The notes below the pieces were generated by a model. That model was given only the letters and a program-made list of their open reading frames with translations, was not told the DNA's origin and did no database searches. From the NCBI RefSeq assembly GCF_003854275.1, contig NZ_QTQP01000035.1, positions 1 through 64,000 on the forward strand: a stretch of 64,000 bases of DNA, written 5' to 3'. Of this stretch, positions 50,902-59,923 are shown one piece after another (position 1 is the first letter of the stretch; every line of letters starts with the position of its first letter). The translations under genes and the position numbers were made by a program. Source of the DNA: Burkholderia sp. Bp8963. GTDB lineage: Bacteria > Pseudomonadota > Gammaproteobacteria > Burkholderiales > Burkholderiaceae.

Positions 50902-50971
50902 CTTGTGTGCAGGACCAGTCACGCCATCACCGGTAAGTCGCATCAAAATCAAAGGTCCCCCGATTGGCGCA

Positions 50972-52213
50972 TCACGGCGATCGCCTGAAGTAATGCTGCG
51001 CCAACGCAACCCAATACCGGACGCCGGCCGGAATGATGTCGTCGTTGAAATCGTATTTCGGGTGATGCAGCGCCGGCACGGCCACTCCGGCCGGCGCATT
51101 GCCGATCAGCACGTAAGCGCCCGGCCGCTCCTCCAGCATGAAGCCGAAGTCTTCGGACGTCATGTTCGGCGGCACGTCGCGGTACAGGCGTTCGTCGCCG
51201 AACGTGTCGCGAATCACCGTTTCGCAGAGTGCCGTCTCGGCCGGCGTGTTGACCGTCGCGGGGTAGTACTGAAAGAACTCGACGTCGACTTGCGCGCCAT
51301 AGGCGCGGGCAAGCCCCTCGCAAGCGAGCTGGACATCGCGCTGCAGCTTTTGCTGCAATGCCGACGACAGCGTGCGGATCGTCCCGCGCAGCTCGGCGCT
51401 GTCCGGAATGACGTTGTCCGTCGTTCCCGCATGGAACATGCACACGGAAATAACGGCGGGATCCACGGGATCCTTGTGCCGTGCAGCGATGGTCTGGCAT
51501 TGCAGCACCATCGAACAGGCGAGCGGTACGGGATCGATGCCCAGATGCGGCTGCGCCGCGTGCGCGCCTTTGCCCGTTACCGTGATCCTGAACCGGGAGC
51601 CCGCGGCCATGATCGGGCCGGTGCGCAACCCGAAATGGCCGGCAGGCAAGCCGGGCCAGTTATGCATGCCGAATACCGCTTCCGTCGGATACTGCTCGAA
51701 CAGCCCGTCGGCAATCATCTTGCGCGCGCCCGCGCCCCCCTCTTCTCCGGGCTGAAACACGAAATGGACGGTGCCCGGCAGCTGCGGCAGTTCCTTCAGC
51801 ACGCGCGCGGCCCCGAGCAGCATCACGGTGTGGCCGTCATGGCCGCACGCGTGCATGATCCCGTGCGTACACGATGCATGCTCGAAATCGTTGGCTTCGT
51901 GGATCGGCAATGCATCCAGATCGGCGCGGAGCACGATGCCGCGGCCCGGAGCCGCGCCGGGCAGGCTCGCAACGACGCCCGTGCCGCCGAGCCCGCGCGA
52001 CACCGCATAGCCGAGCGATTCAAGCTCGCGGGCGACGATGTCGGCCGTCCGGTGTTCCTCGAACCGCAGCTCGGGATGCGCATGCAGGTCGCGCCGCAGC
52101 TTTGCCCAGTGTGCATGATGCGCTTGCAGCGATGTGTCGGGGATGACGGGGTTTTCCAATTTCGGCACCTTCGAAAGTAGACGGCTTTCATTCTGTACTG
52201 CCGCGGCGCTCAT
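50972..52213 (-). CDS. M20-family amidohydrolase (hippurate hydrolase-like)
   Basis: 413 aa. It has the M20/amidohydrolase pattern: LRRDLHAHPELRFEEHRTAD, GIVLRADLDALPIHE, MHACGHDGHTVMLLGAAR with the metal-binding Cys-Gly-His-Asp, FVFQPGEEGGAGARKMI and FGMHNWPGLPAGHFG, ending MTSEDFGFMLEERPGAYVLI. These enzymes hydrolyse N-acyl or amide bonds (hippurate, N-acetyl amino acids, indole-acetyl conjugates). The start ATG at 52213 is the first that gives protein-like sequence; it lies 14 bases downstream of the aldehyde dehydrogenase stop, so the two are in one operon. It converges with the P-type ATPase gene, 70 bases apart. Confidence 0.92.
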   Translation of the reverse strand: MSAAAVQNESRLLSKVPKLENPVIPDTSLQAHHAHWAKLRRDLHAHPELRFEEHRTADIVARELESLGYAVSRGLGGTGVVASLPGAAPGRGIVLRADLDALPIHEANDFEHASCTHGIMHACGHDGHTVMLLGAARVLKELPQLPGTVHFVFQPGEEGGAGARKMIADGLFEQYPTEAVFGMHNWPGLPAGHFGLRTGPIMAAGSRFRITVTGKGAHAAQPHLGIDPVPLACSMVLQCQTIAARHKDPVDPAVISVCMFHAGTTDNVIPDSAELRGTIRTLSSALQQKLQRDVQLACEGLARAYGAQVDVEFFQYYPATVNTPAETALCETVIRDTFGDERLYRDVPPNMTSEDFGFMLEERPGAYVLIGNAPAGVAVPALHHPKYDFNDDIIPAGVRYWVALAQHYFRRSP

Positions 52214-52227
52214 GCGCAGCGATCGCG

Positions 52228-53685
52228 TCAGTCGTAGAATCCCAGGATCGACTTGATCTCCATGTACTCCTCCATCCCCTCGATTCCGTACTCGCGACCG
52301 TTGCCCGACTGCTTGTAGCCGCCGAACGGCGCCTGCGGATCCCATGCCGGATAGTTCAGATGCACCTGCCCCGCCCGGATGCGTGCGGCCACCGCGCGTA
52401 CGCGTTCCCTGTCGGTGCCCTGTACATGTGCGCCGAGCCCGTAGGCCGTGTCGTTCGCGATGGCGATCGCTTCTTCCACGGTGTCGTATGGAAGGATCGC
52501 GAGGACCGGACCGAAGATCTCCTGCTGTGCGATCGTCATGTCGGTGCGCACATCGGAGAAAATCGTCGGCCGCGCATAAAAGCCACGGTCGAAACCCGCA
52601 GGCCGCCCGGGTCCGCCGGCGATCAGCTTCGCGCGTTCGTCGATGCCCGCGTCGATCATCTGCGCGACGCGCCCGAATTGCGCGCGATTGGCCAACGGCC
52701 CATGCGTCGTTGCTTCGACGAACGGATCGCCGACAACGAGCCTTTGCGTTGCCGCGACGGCCAGTTCCTCGACCGCGCCGAGCACGTTGCGCGGCACGAT
52801 CATGCGGGTCGGTGCGCTGCACGATTGCCCCATGTTCCGGAACGCGGCGGCCACGCCCGGCGCAATGGCCTGATGAAGGTCCGCATCCGGCAACACGATG
52901 TTCGGCGATTTGCCGCCAAGCTCCTGCGCAACGCGCTTGACAGTCGGGGCCGCCGCCTGCGCAACGAGCACGCCGGCACGCGTCGACCCGGTGATCGACA
53001 CCATGTCGACCTCCGGGTGCGACGCAAGCGCGGCGCCCACCTCCTCGCCGCTGCCGCTTGCCAGGTTGAATACGCCCGCGGGCACGCCCGCATCGGCGAT
53101 CACTTCCGCGAACAGCAGCGCGCTGAGCGGCGACAGCTCGCTGGGCTTCAGCACGACCGTGCAGCCTGCCGCGAGGGCCGGCCCGACCTTCGCGGTGATC
53201 TGATAGATCGGCCAGTTCCACGGCGTGATCAGCGCGCACACGCCGATCGGCTCGCGTACGACCGCGGTCGTCCCGCGCCGCTTGACGAACGGGTAGCTCG
53301 CCAGGTTGTCGCGCGCGACCCGGATATGTTCGGCCGCGAGCGGCACATGCGCGCCGCGCGCATAGCCGATCGGCGCGCCCATTTCCATCGCGAGCGCCGT
53401 GGCGAACAGCTCGGCGCGCTCCAGCATCAACGCATGCACGCGATCGAGCAGCGCGGCGCGCGCTTGCGGCGACGTGGCCGCCCACCGTTCGAAGGCGTTG
53501 CGCGCGGCGATTGCGGCCCGGTCGGCGTCGCGTGCGCTGCCGAGCGGGATCTCGCACAGCGTGTCCTCGGTGGACGGGCACACGACCGCGAACCGGTCGT
53601 CGCCGTCGGGCAACACCCAGTCGCCGTCGATGAAGAAGCGATCCAGCCTGCCGGCTTGCATCAGGTGAGTAACGGGAGAATTCAT
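52228..53685 (-). CDS. NAD(P)-dependent aldehyde dehydrogenase
   Basis: 485 aa. Motifs: TPWNWPIYQITAKVGPALAA, ELGGKSPNIVLPDADL with catalytic Glu255, MGQSCSAPTRMIV with the nucleophile Cys289, and YGLGAHVQGTDRERV. Length and motifs are normal for ALDH-superfamily enzymes that oxidise amine-derived aldehydes. It lies between the M20 amidohydrolase and two flavoprotein amine-oxidase-like genes, so it may oxidise the aldehyde released by those oxidases. The ATG at 53685 follows directly on the oxidoreductase relic. Confidence 0.93.
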   Translation of the reverse strand: MNSPVTHLMQAGRLDRFFIDGDWVLPDGDDRFAVVCPSTEDTLCEIPLGSARDADRAAIAARNAFERWAATSPQARAALLDRVHALMLERAELFATALAMEMGAPIGYARGAHVPLAAEHIRVARDNLASYPFVKRRGTTAVVREPIGVCALITPWNWPIYQITAKVGPALAAGCTVVLKPSELSPLSALLFAEVIADAGVPAGVFNLASGSGEEVGAALASHPEVDMVSITGSTRAGVLVAQAAAPTVKRVAQELGGKSPNIVLPDADLHQAIAPGVAAAFRNMGQSCSAPTRMIVPRNVLGAVEELAVAATQRLVVGDPFVEATTHGPLANRAQFGRVAQMIDAGIDERAKLIAGGPGRPAGFDRGFYARPTIFSDVRTDMTIAQQEIFGPVLAILPYDTVEEAIAIANDTAYGLGAHVQGTDRERVRAVAARIRAGQVHLNYPAWDPQAPFGGYKQSGNGREYGIEGMEEYMEIKSILGFYD

Positions 53686-53689
53686 TGCA

Positions 53690-53885
53690 GGGTGTCCTTG
53701 AGTCGATACCAGGCACCGACGAACAGCAGGAACCAGGGCTTACCGAAGTCCCCGGGAATCACCGGCGAGTCGAAACCTTTCCAGGGTTGAGATCGGTGCG
53801 TCCGTCCATGATCTGCGCCATCAGCGTCCCCATAAGCGTGGCCATGTGCGTGCCGTGGCCGCTATAGCCGGGTGCGTTCCGGATC
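53690..53885 (-). pseudogene. C-terminal relic of a DAO-type flavoprotein oxidase gene
   Basis: The minus strand encodes NAPGYSGHGTHMATLMGTLM followed by AQIMDGRTDLNP. After an apparent one-base loss near 53785 a shifted frame continues FDSPVIPGDFGKPWFLLFVG and AWYRLKDTLQ, then a stop. These correspond to the end of the intact oxidase at 56574-57851 (GYSGHGVQMSVHMGRVMADV and HFGHAWFLPFVGAYYRMQDF). The FAD domain is gone, so this is a truncated paralogue just upstream of the aldehyde dehydrogenase gene. Confidence 0.65.
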
Positions 53886-53935
53886 GAAGTGCCTCATCCG
53901 GAGGCCGCCACCCGCACCCGCGTGACGGTCAGGCG

Positions 53936-55261
53936 CTAGAAATCGGCGACCTTGCCCCATGTGGACTCGCTGAACCGGCCGGGCCGGTACGGCACCGGGT
54001 CCACGAACGGTTGCGCACCGGTCGCGAGATCCGCGATCAGGTGCCCGGCGCCCGGTCCGATCCCGAAGCCGTGTCCCGAAAACCCGGCCGCGAGGATCAG
54101 CCCCGGCACGCCCGGTACTTCGCCGATGCCCGGCACGCCATCCGGCGTGCTGTCGACGAACCCCGCCCATGCGTGCGTGATCTTCGCGTCGCGGAGTTCG
54201 GGCAGCAGTTCGACTGCACGGCGGTAGGTTTCATTGACCGTCGGCATGTCGGGCTTCGGATCCAGAATGCGTACGGCCTCCATCGGCGTCGGCGCATCGA
54301 GGCGCCAGCGCTTCAGCGTTTCATGGCCGCCGCGCACCCCTTCGAGGCCGCCCGGCAGAAGATTGCGCCAGCGTTTCGCGAACATCGGCACGAACTGCGG
54401 CGCGAAGCGCAGGAACTGCGGTGTCAGGTCCACGCGCGCGCGCCCGCTGATCGCCAGTGCGTAGCGTCCGTCGCTGCGGCGCGTAACGGACACGCCGGAC
54501 GTGTACATCGCTTCCGGCAGCGGATGCTCGACGGGCGACACGCTCAGGATCGACTGACGGATCGACGCCTGCGGAAAACGGATGCCGAGCTGGTGGCAGA
54601 ACGACGACGCCCATGCGCCGCCGGCGAGCACGACCGTCCTCGTCTTGATGACGCCGGCCTCCGTGACGACGCCGCTGGCACGCCCGCCCTCGAGTTCGAT
54701 GCCGCGCGCCGCGCACTGCTGATGGACACTGCCGCCGAGCTTCATCAGTGCGGCGGCCACGGCCGGCGCTGCCTTCCCCGGATCGGCCGTGCCGTCGCTC
54801 GGCGAGAACACGCCGCCTTTCCACTGCCGCCCGGTCGCGTGCCCGCGCTCGGTGGCCTGCTTGCCGTCGAGCATGTACGTCGTCACGCCCGCGGTTTTCG
54901 CGAACTCGCCCCAGTCGGCCCAGCGGGACAGCTCGGCGTCGTCATTGCTCAGATACAACAACCCGCAGCGGTGAAAGCCCGTGTCTTCGCCGGATTCGGC
55001 GGCGAATCGCTCCCACAGATCGATGCTCTTGCTCGCCATCGGCAATTCGCGCTCGTCGCGGTTCTGCTGCCGGCACCAGCCCCAGTTGCGGCTCGACTGC
55101 TCGGCGCCGATGCGCCCCTTCTCGACGAGCGCGACCGACACCCCGCGCCGGGCGAGGTAATAGGCGGTAAACACGCCGATGATGCCGCCGCCGATCACGA
55201 CGACATCTGCCGAAGCCGGCGGCGTGGCCAGGGTTTCTATATGGCGCAGCGGAGGGGACAT
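53936..55261 (-). CDS. FAD-dependent oxidoreductase, DAO family
   Basis: 441 aa starting at the ATG at 55261; the longer open frame upstream has no family sequence. The dinucleotide-binding motif is VVVIGGGIIGVFTAYYLARR, followed by VEKGRIGAEQSSRNWGWCRQ, typical of D-amino-acid dehydrogenase and sarcosine-oxidase relatives, and a C-terminal FAD contact GFSGHGFGIGPGAGHLIADL. It probably oxidises an amine or N-substituted amino acid to an imine or aldehyde. It lies two bases from the cupin gene stop (55264), so the two are co-transcribed. It is distinct from the second DAO gene at 56574. Confidence 0.9.
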   Translation of the reverse strand: MSPPLRHIETLATPPASADVVVIGGGIIGVFTAYYLARRGVSVALVEKGRIGAEQSSRNWGWCRQQNRDERELPMASKSIDLWERFAAESGEDTGFHRCGLLYLSNDDAELSRWADWGEFAKTAGVTTYMLDGKQATERGHATGRQWKGGVFSPSDGTADPGKAAPAVAAALMKLGGSVHQQCAARGIELEGGRASGVVTEAGVIKTRTVVLAGGAWASSFCHQLGIRFPQASIRQSILSVSPVEHPLPEAMYTSGVSVTRRSDGRYALAISGRARVDLTPQFLRFAPQFVPMFAKRWRNLLPGGLEGVRGGHETLKRWRLDAPTPMEAVRILDPKPDMPTVNETYRRAVELLPELRDAKITHAWAGFVDSTPDGVPGIGEVPGVPGLILAAGFSGHGFGIGPGAGHLIADLATGAQPFVDPVPYRPGRFSESTWGKVADF

Positions 55262-55263
55262 GT

Positions 55264-55998
55264 TCAGTCTCGCTCGGTGGATGCATTGACGTTCTGCACG
55301 ACGTAGAACTTCGCTACGCGTTCGCTGCTTTCCCACCCGATCGATGCGCCACGCGGCACGAACAGCGCGTCACCGGTGCCGAGCGACAGCACGCTGCCGT
55401 CGCGCGCGGCGAACCGTACGCCGCCGTCCAGCAGGAGCATGAACTCGTTCACGCGATGCGGACGGACGATCCGGTGATAGGGCGTCGAATCCCACGTGCC
55501 TGCGCAGTACGCGGCGCCGTCGTCGACAAACACGTTGTCGCTGCGGCATTGCGGCGCCGGGCCGAGCAGCACCTCCGCCGGCAGCGTTGCCGACGGTTTG
55601 AAGTCGGCGTCCGCGCGCAGCGCAAAGACGCCGCGCTTCGTCGGTGTCGTGCACGCGGCCGCGCAGAACAGCAGCAGTACCGGCGATTGCGCGGCGATGC
55701 GAAGCGCGGTGCCGCCGCCGATGACGGCGCCTTGTCGCGGGCCGAGCACCAGCGGCGCGGCCCCGGCCGCCTCGAGCGTCAGCTCGCCTTCGACGACGAC
55801 GATCGTTTCGATGTGCGGAAAGCTCGGCACGTCGAGCTCGCCGACGAAGCCGATACGCCCCGCGGCCATCGCGTCGGGCCCTTCCCATGCAATCTCCCGG
55901 TGTTGCGCGAACGGATCGCGCTCGCCGAACGCCTGCTGGCGGAATGCGGTTGAAGAAGGTGTGCCATCGGCACGGTGCAACACGAAAGCTGCGGTCAT
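55264..55998 (-). CDS. Bicupin protein (DUF861/EutQ-like)
   Basis: 244 aa from the ATG at 55998 with AGGAG eight bases upstream. Two cupin barrels can be traced: an N-terminal one (FPHIETIVVVEGELTLEAAG, LGPRQGAVIGGGTALRIAA) and a C-terminal one (PYHRIVRPHRVNEFMLLLDG, LSLGTGDALFVPRGASIGWE). The second retains His and Glu at metal positions (HR-VNE). Such bicupins often accompany amine catabolic genes, but a specific reaction cannot be inferred. A cupin relic also occurs at 37.7 kb, showing a related gene once stood there. Confidence 0.8.
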   Translation of the reverse strand: MTAAFVLHRADGTPSSTAFRQQAFGERDPFAQHREIAWEGPDAMAAGRIGFVGELDVPSFPHIETIVVVEGELTLEAAGAAPLVLGPRQGAVIGGGTALRIAAQSPVLLLFCAAACTTPTKRGVFALRADADFKPSATLPAEVLLGPAPQCRSDNVFVDDGAAYCAGTWDSTPYHRIVRPHRVNEFMLLLDGGVRFAARDGSVLSLGTGDALFVPRGASIGWESSERVAKFYVVQNVNASTERD

Positions 55999-56117
55999 TT
56001 CTGCTCCTGTGCGGTGCGTGACGGTCTCGTTGAAAACCGCCGCGCGATATCGGAAATCGTCGTTCGCCGGCTCTCCTGCCGGAAATCCTCGGATGTGCGT
56101 GCCATCCATGCTTGTGC

Positions 56118-56549
56118 TTACGCCACGCGACACGTCGCTTCGCGGCGTTCGGCGCGCGTGCGCGTTGGCGACGTACGCGCCGTCGCGCCGTCTGCCCGCG
56201 CGACCACGTAATCGCGCGGCGTGATCCCTAGCACCCGCCGGAAATGCCGGCAGAGATGGCTCTGATCGAAGAAGCCGACGTCGGTCGCGACGACCGACGG
56301 CGCGAGACCGGCGCGCAACAGGTCCTGCGCACGCCGTACCCGCACGAGGCACAGATACCGGTGCGGCGACAACCCGGTTTCGCTGCGAAAGCGCGCGGTG
56401 AAACGCGACACGCTCAAGCCGGCCACCGCGGCGAGCGTGTCGAGATTCAGCGGCTGCGCGAACGATGCGTCGATCGTGCGCAGCACGTCGCCGATCGCCG
56501 GCGACACGGGCCGCGCGACACGAGGCGAGCCAACGAATTGCACTGTCAT
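56118..56549 (-). CDS. AraC-family transcriptional regulator, DNA-binding domain only
   Basis: 143 aa. Almost the whole protein is the double helix-turn-helix of AraC/XylS regulators: LNLDTLAAVAGLSVSRFTAR, FRSETGLSPHRYLCLVRVRR and ATDVGFFDQSHLCRHFRRVL followed by GITPRDYV. The N-terminal ligand-binding domain usual in AraC proteins is absent, and the first 30 residues do not form a known sensor. It lies 24 bases downstream of the oxidase stop (56574) and 119 bases upstream of the cupin start, so it is embedded in the catabolic gene cluster and probably controls it, perhaps together with another sensor. Confidence 0.88.
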   Translation of the reverse strand: MTVQFVGSPRVARPVSPAIGDVLRTIDASFAQPLNLDTLAAVAGLSVSRFTARFRSETGLSPHRYLCLVRVRRAQDLLRAGLAPSVVATDVGFFDQSHLCRHFRRVLGITPRDYVVARADGATARTSPTRTRAERREATCRVA

Positions 56550-56573
56550 GTCGAATCCTCCCCGGCGCTCGCT

Positions 56574-57851
56574 TCAGTGCAGGAAATCCTGCATCCGGTA
56601 GTACGCGCCGACGAACGGCAGGAACCACGCGTGGCCGAAATGGCCGGGCATCGCGGGCCAGTCGAGCTCGCGCCACGGATTCGACGCGGCCGCACCGTAC
56701 AGCACGTCGGCCATCACGCGGCCCATGTGCACCGACATCTGCACGCCGTGGCCGCTGTAGCCCATCGAGTAATAGAGCCCGTCGTGCTGGCCCGCGCGCG
56801 GCAGCCGGTCGGCGGTGATGTCGACCAGCCCGCCCCAGCAATAGTCGAGCCGCACATTGGCCAGTTCGGGAAAGTAGCCGGCCATACCGGCGCGCAGGAT
56901 GTCGCCGCTTTTCGCGTCCGAGCGCGGGCTCGACATTGCGAAGCGCGCGCGGCCGCCGAACAGCAGCCGGTCGTCGGGCGTCACGCGGAAGTAATTGCCG
57001 ATCTGGCGCGAGGTCACGTAGGCGCGGCGTTTCGGGAACAGCCTGTTCAGCTGCGCGGGGGGCAGCGGCTCGGTGACGACGATGAAGCTGCCGACCGGCG
57101 CGATGCGGCGCCGGAACCACGCGAACGGCCCGTGCTGCGATGCGCCTGTCGCGACGAGCACGCGATCGGCGACGATCGTGCCGCGCGTGCAGGTGATCAT
57201 GTGGCGCTCGCCGTCGAGCCGCTCGAGCTGCGTGACGGCCGCATGCTCGTAGATGCGTGCGCCGGCCTGCACGGCGGCATGCGCGAGCCCGACGCCGAAC
57301 TTGCCCATGTGCATCTGCGCGCCATTGCGCTGCAGCAGCCCGCCGTAGAAGCCGTCGGAAGCGACTTCATCGCGAATCCGCGACGGCTCGATCAGTTCGA
57401 TGTCCGGATCGACGTCGCGCCGCAACGCGTCGAACGTCCTGGCGAGGCTCGCGAAATGCTGCGGCTTCGCGGCGAGCTTCAGCTTGCCCGCGCGCCGGAA
57501 ATCGCAGTCGATCGCATGCTCGCCGACGATCGTCTCGACGCTCCTCACCGCGCTTTCGTACGCGAGATAGAACCGCTTCGCGGGCTCAATGCCGATGCGC
57601 GCAGCGAGCGATGCGAAGTCCTGTGCGACGCCGGTGTTGCACTGCCCGCCGTTGCGGCCCGACGCTTCGCCCGCGACCTCTGCGGCTTCGAGCACGACCA
57701 CCTCCACGCCACGCTGCGCGAGCGCGAGCGCCGCCGACAATCCGGTGAAGCCGCCGCCGATCACGACCACGTCCGCGCGCCCTTCGACGGGCCCCTCGCT
57801 GCCGGCGCGAAACGCGGGACGGCTATCCAGCCAGTACGATTCCAGTTTCAT
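56574..57851 (-). CDS. FAD-dependent oxidoreductase, gamma-glutamylputrescine-oxidase-like DAO family
   Basis: About 425 aa. AAGGA five bases upstream favours the ATG at 57851 over a TTG at 57869. FAD motif VVVIGGGFTGLSAALALAQR is followed by EASGRNGGQCNTGVAQDFAS, a signature of PuuB/ordL-type oxidases. The C-terminal part has GYSGHGVQMSVHMGRVMADV and HFGHAWFLPFVGAYYRMQDF. Known relatives oxidise gamma-glutamylputrescine or similar secondary amines, giving an aldehyde for the ALDH. The gene is preceded by an 85-bp element that also precedes the ABC transporter genes, suggesting shared control of uptake and oxidation. Confidence 0.9.
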   Translation of the reverse strand: MKLESYWLDSRPAFRAGSEGPVEGRADVVVIGGGFTGLSAALALAQRGVEVVVLEAAEVAGEASGRNGGQCNTGVAQDFASLAARIGIEPAKRFYLAYESAVRSVETIVGEHAIDCDFRRAGKLKLAAKPQHFASLARTFDALRRDVDPDIELIEPSRIRDEVASDGFYGGLLQRNGAQMHMGKFGVGLAHAAVQAGARIYEHAAVTQLERLDGERHMITCTRGTIVADRVLVATGASQHGPFAWFRRRIAPVGSFIVVTEPLPPAQLNRLFPKRRAYVTSRQIGNYFRVTPDDRLLFGGRARFAMSSPRSDAKSGDILRAGMAGYFPELANVRLDYCWGGLVDITADRLPRAGQHDGLYYSMGYSGHGVQMSVHMGRVMADVLYGAAASNPWRELDWPAMPGHFGHAWFLPFVGAYYRMQDFLH

Positions 57852-57896
57852 CGGATCCTTCTTTTGCAAGCCGGTGACGGCCGTTCATTGAGAATC

Positions 57897-57981
57897 ATTT
57901 AATCACCGTCAAAAAGTGCAGTTGCCGCGTATTCGCCTGCGGTGCGCGCACAATTCGCCGTTTTGCGCGACCGCCGCAGCA
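57897..57981 (-). promoter_or_regulatory. Shared regulatory element, copy A (upstream of amine-oxidase-like gene)
   Basis: 85 bases in the gap before the oxidase gene, similar along their whole length to the element at 63635-63719. Conserved blocks (plus-strand reading) are ATTTAA, CACCG-x-CAAAA, GTTG-x-CGCG, ATTCG, GCGGT, CGCAC-x-ATTCG, CCGTTTTG and GCAGCA. Two ATTCG blocks lie 21 bases apart, i.e. two helical turns, as in AraC-type direct-repeat operators. Orientation and distance to the downstream gene are similar in both copies. Confidence 0.7.
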
Positions 57982-58039
57982 GACTATGCGGAAGGCCGGC
58001 AGCCGCGGCACGCGCGATGAGCGCGCGGCGCGGCGCGCG

Positions 58040-59923
58040 CTACTGACGCACCGACTGCACCGACTGCACCGGCGCGGCGTCGGCCTGCACCGGCTCTGCC
58101 TGGAAGCGCTTGAGGTCTTCCTCGCTGCGATGGCAAAGCACCTGCGCGCCGTTCTCGAGCGTGCGCAGCACCGGTGCCGTCCGGTTGCATACGCCGTCCA
58201 CCCGCATCGCGCAGCGCGACAGGAACGGACACAGCTCGCCATCGTCCGCGCGTTCGCCAATCGGCACCAGCGGCCGGTGGCAGCGCTCGGCCGCGTCGTC
58301 GAGCCAGCCCGCGCGCAGCTCCGGCGCGGACGATACGAGCAGGTGCGAATACGGGTGATAAGGCGGCGCGCACAGCGCGTCGCGGCTGCCAGTCTCCACG
58401 CGGCGGCCCGCGTACAGCACGACGATGTCGTCGCTGATCGTGCGCACCTTCGCGATGTCGTGCGTAATGAACACATACGACACGCCGAGCTTTGCCTGCA
58501 GGTCGCGCAGCAGGTCCATGATCGCGGCGCCGACCACGGTGTCGAGTGCCGACGTGACCTCGTCGCACAGGATCAGGTCGGGCTCGGCCGCGAGCGCGCG
58601 CGCGAGGTTCACGCGCTGCTTCTGCCCGCCGGACAGCTCGCCGGTCCGCCGCGCGGCGACCGCCTGCGGCAGCCGCACGAGTTCGAGCAGCTCCGCGACG
58701 CGCTGCCGCGCACGCGCGCCCCTGATCCCGTGATAGAACGCGAGCGGCCGCGCCAGCGTGCGCTCGACCGTATGTACCGGATTGAGCGCGGTGTCCGCGT
58801 TCTGGAACACGATCTGCACGCGGCGGTGCTGCTCCTTCGTGCGCTTGGCCGAATCGAGCGCGAGCGGTTCGCCGTCGAGCAGGATCTGGCCGGCCGTCGC
58901 CGGCACGAGCCCCGCAATCACCTTCGCGAGCGTCGTCTTGCCGGAGCCCGATTCGCCGATCACGCCGACCGTCTGCCCGCGCCCGATGCGCAGGTCCACT
59001 TCGTGCAGGATCACCTTCGCGGGCCACCCTCTCGCGGTACGGCCGCCGTAGCCGGCAATCGCGCCGCGCACGTCGAGCAGCGGCGTCGGCACGGCGGGCG
59101 CCGGTTTCGCTTCGCGCTGCGCATCGTTCGGCGTGACCGCCGCGATCAGGCTCTGCGTGTACGGATGCGTCGGCGCATGCAGGATCTGTTCGGTCTCGCC
59201 CGCCTCGCGGATCACGCCGTCGCTCAGCACGACGATGCGGTCGGCCATCTGCGCGACGACCGCCAGGTCGTGCGATACGTACACGGCGCTCATCCCGCAG
59301 CGCCGGATCACGCTCTTGAACGCCAGCAGCACGTCGATCTGCGTGGTCACGTCGAGCGCGGTGGTCGGCTCGTCGAGGATCACCAGGTCGGGATCGGTGA
59401 TCAGTGCCATCGCGGCCATCAGTCGCTGCAACTGGCCGCCCGACACCTGGTGCGGATAGCGCTTGCCGATCGTCTCCGGTTCGGGCAGCGCGAGCGCGCG
59501 GAACAGCGCGACCGCCTTCGCCTGTGCATCGCGCTTCGTCATCGTCTTGTGGATCAGCGCGCTCTCGATCACCTGATCGAGAATCGTGCGCGACGGGTTG
59601 AACGCGGCGGCCGCGCTCTGCGCGATATACGCGACCTTGCGGCCGCGCAGCGCGGCGAGCGCCGGCGCGGACAGCGCGCATACGTCCGTGCCGCCGAGCT
59701 TCACCGAGCCGCCGGCGATCCGGCAGCCGGCGCGCGCGTGGCCCATCAGCGAAAGCGCGATCGTCGTCTTGCCGGAGCCGGACTCGCCGATCAGCGCGAG
59801 CACTTCCCCGCGCCGGATCTCGAAGTCGACGTCGTGGACGATCGTCGTTTCGGCGCCGCCCGGGCGGCCGCCGACCACGCGCAGCCCGCGCACCTCGACG
59901 AGCGGAGTCGATTCGTGTCGCAT
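58040..59923 (-). CDS. Dipeptide/oligopeptide-type ABC transporter ATPase, two fused nucleotide-binding domains
   Basis: 627 aa from the ATG at 59923, overlapping the permease stop. Both halves have complete ABC motifs: the Walker A GESGSGKTT occurs twice (about residues 45 and 350). The signatures are VSGGQLQRL and LSGGQKQRV, and the Walker B regions are DPDLVILDEPTTALDV and EPDLILCDEVTSALDT (Cys-Asp-Glu instead of Leu-Asp-Glu in the second half). This is a DppD-DppF fusion, common in Burkholderia. The C-terminal CPFLSRCAMRVDGVCNRTAP carries the cysteine cluster found in Opp/Dpp ATPases. It energises the two adjacent permeases. Confidence 0.93.
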   Translation of the reverse strand: MRHESTPLVEVRGLRVVGGRPGGAETTIVHDVDFEIRRGEVLALIGESGSGKTTIALSLMGHARAGCRIAGGSVKLGGTDVCALSAPALAALRGRKVAYIAQSAAAAFNPSRTILDQVIESALIHKTMTKRDAQAKAVALFRALALPEPETIGKRYPHQVSGGQLQRLMAAMALITDPDLVILDEPTTALDVTTQIDVLLAFKSVIRRCGMSAVYVSHDLAVVAQMADRIVVLSDGVIREAGETEQILHAPTHPYTQSLIAAVTPNDAQREAKPAPAVPTPLLDVRGAIAGYGGRTARGWPAKVILHEVDLRIGRGQTVGVIGESGSGKTTLAKVIAGLVPATAGQILLDGEPLALDSAKRTKEQHRRVQIVFQNADTALNPVHTVERTLARPLAFYHGIRGARARQRVAELLELVRLPQAVAARRTGELSGGQKQRVNLARALAAEPDLILCDEVTSALDTVVGAAIMDLLRDLQAKLGVSYVFITHDIAKVRTISDDIVVLYAGRRVETGSRDALCAPPYHPYSHLLVSSAPELRAGWLDDAAERCHRPLVPIGERADDGELCPFLSRCAMRVDGVCNRTAPVLRTLENGAQVLCHRSEEDLKRFQAEPVQADAAPVQSVQSVRQ

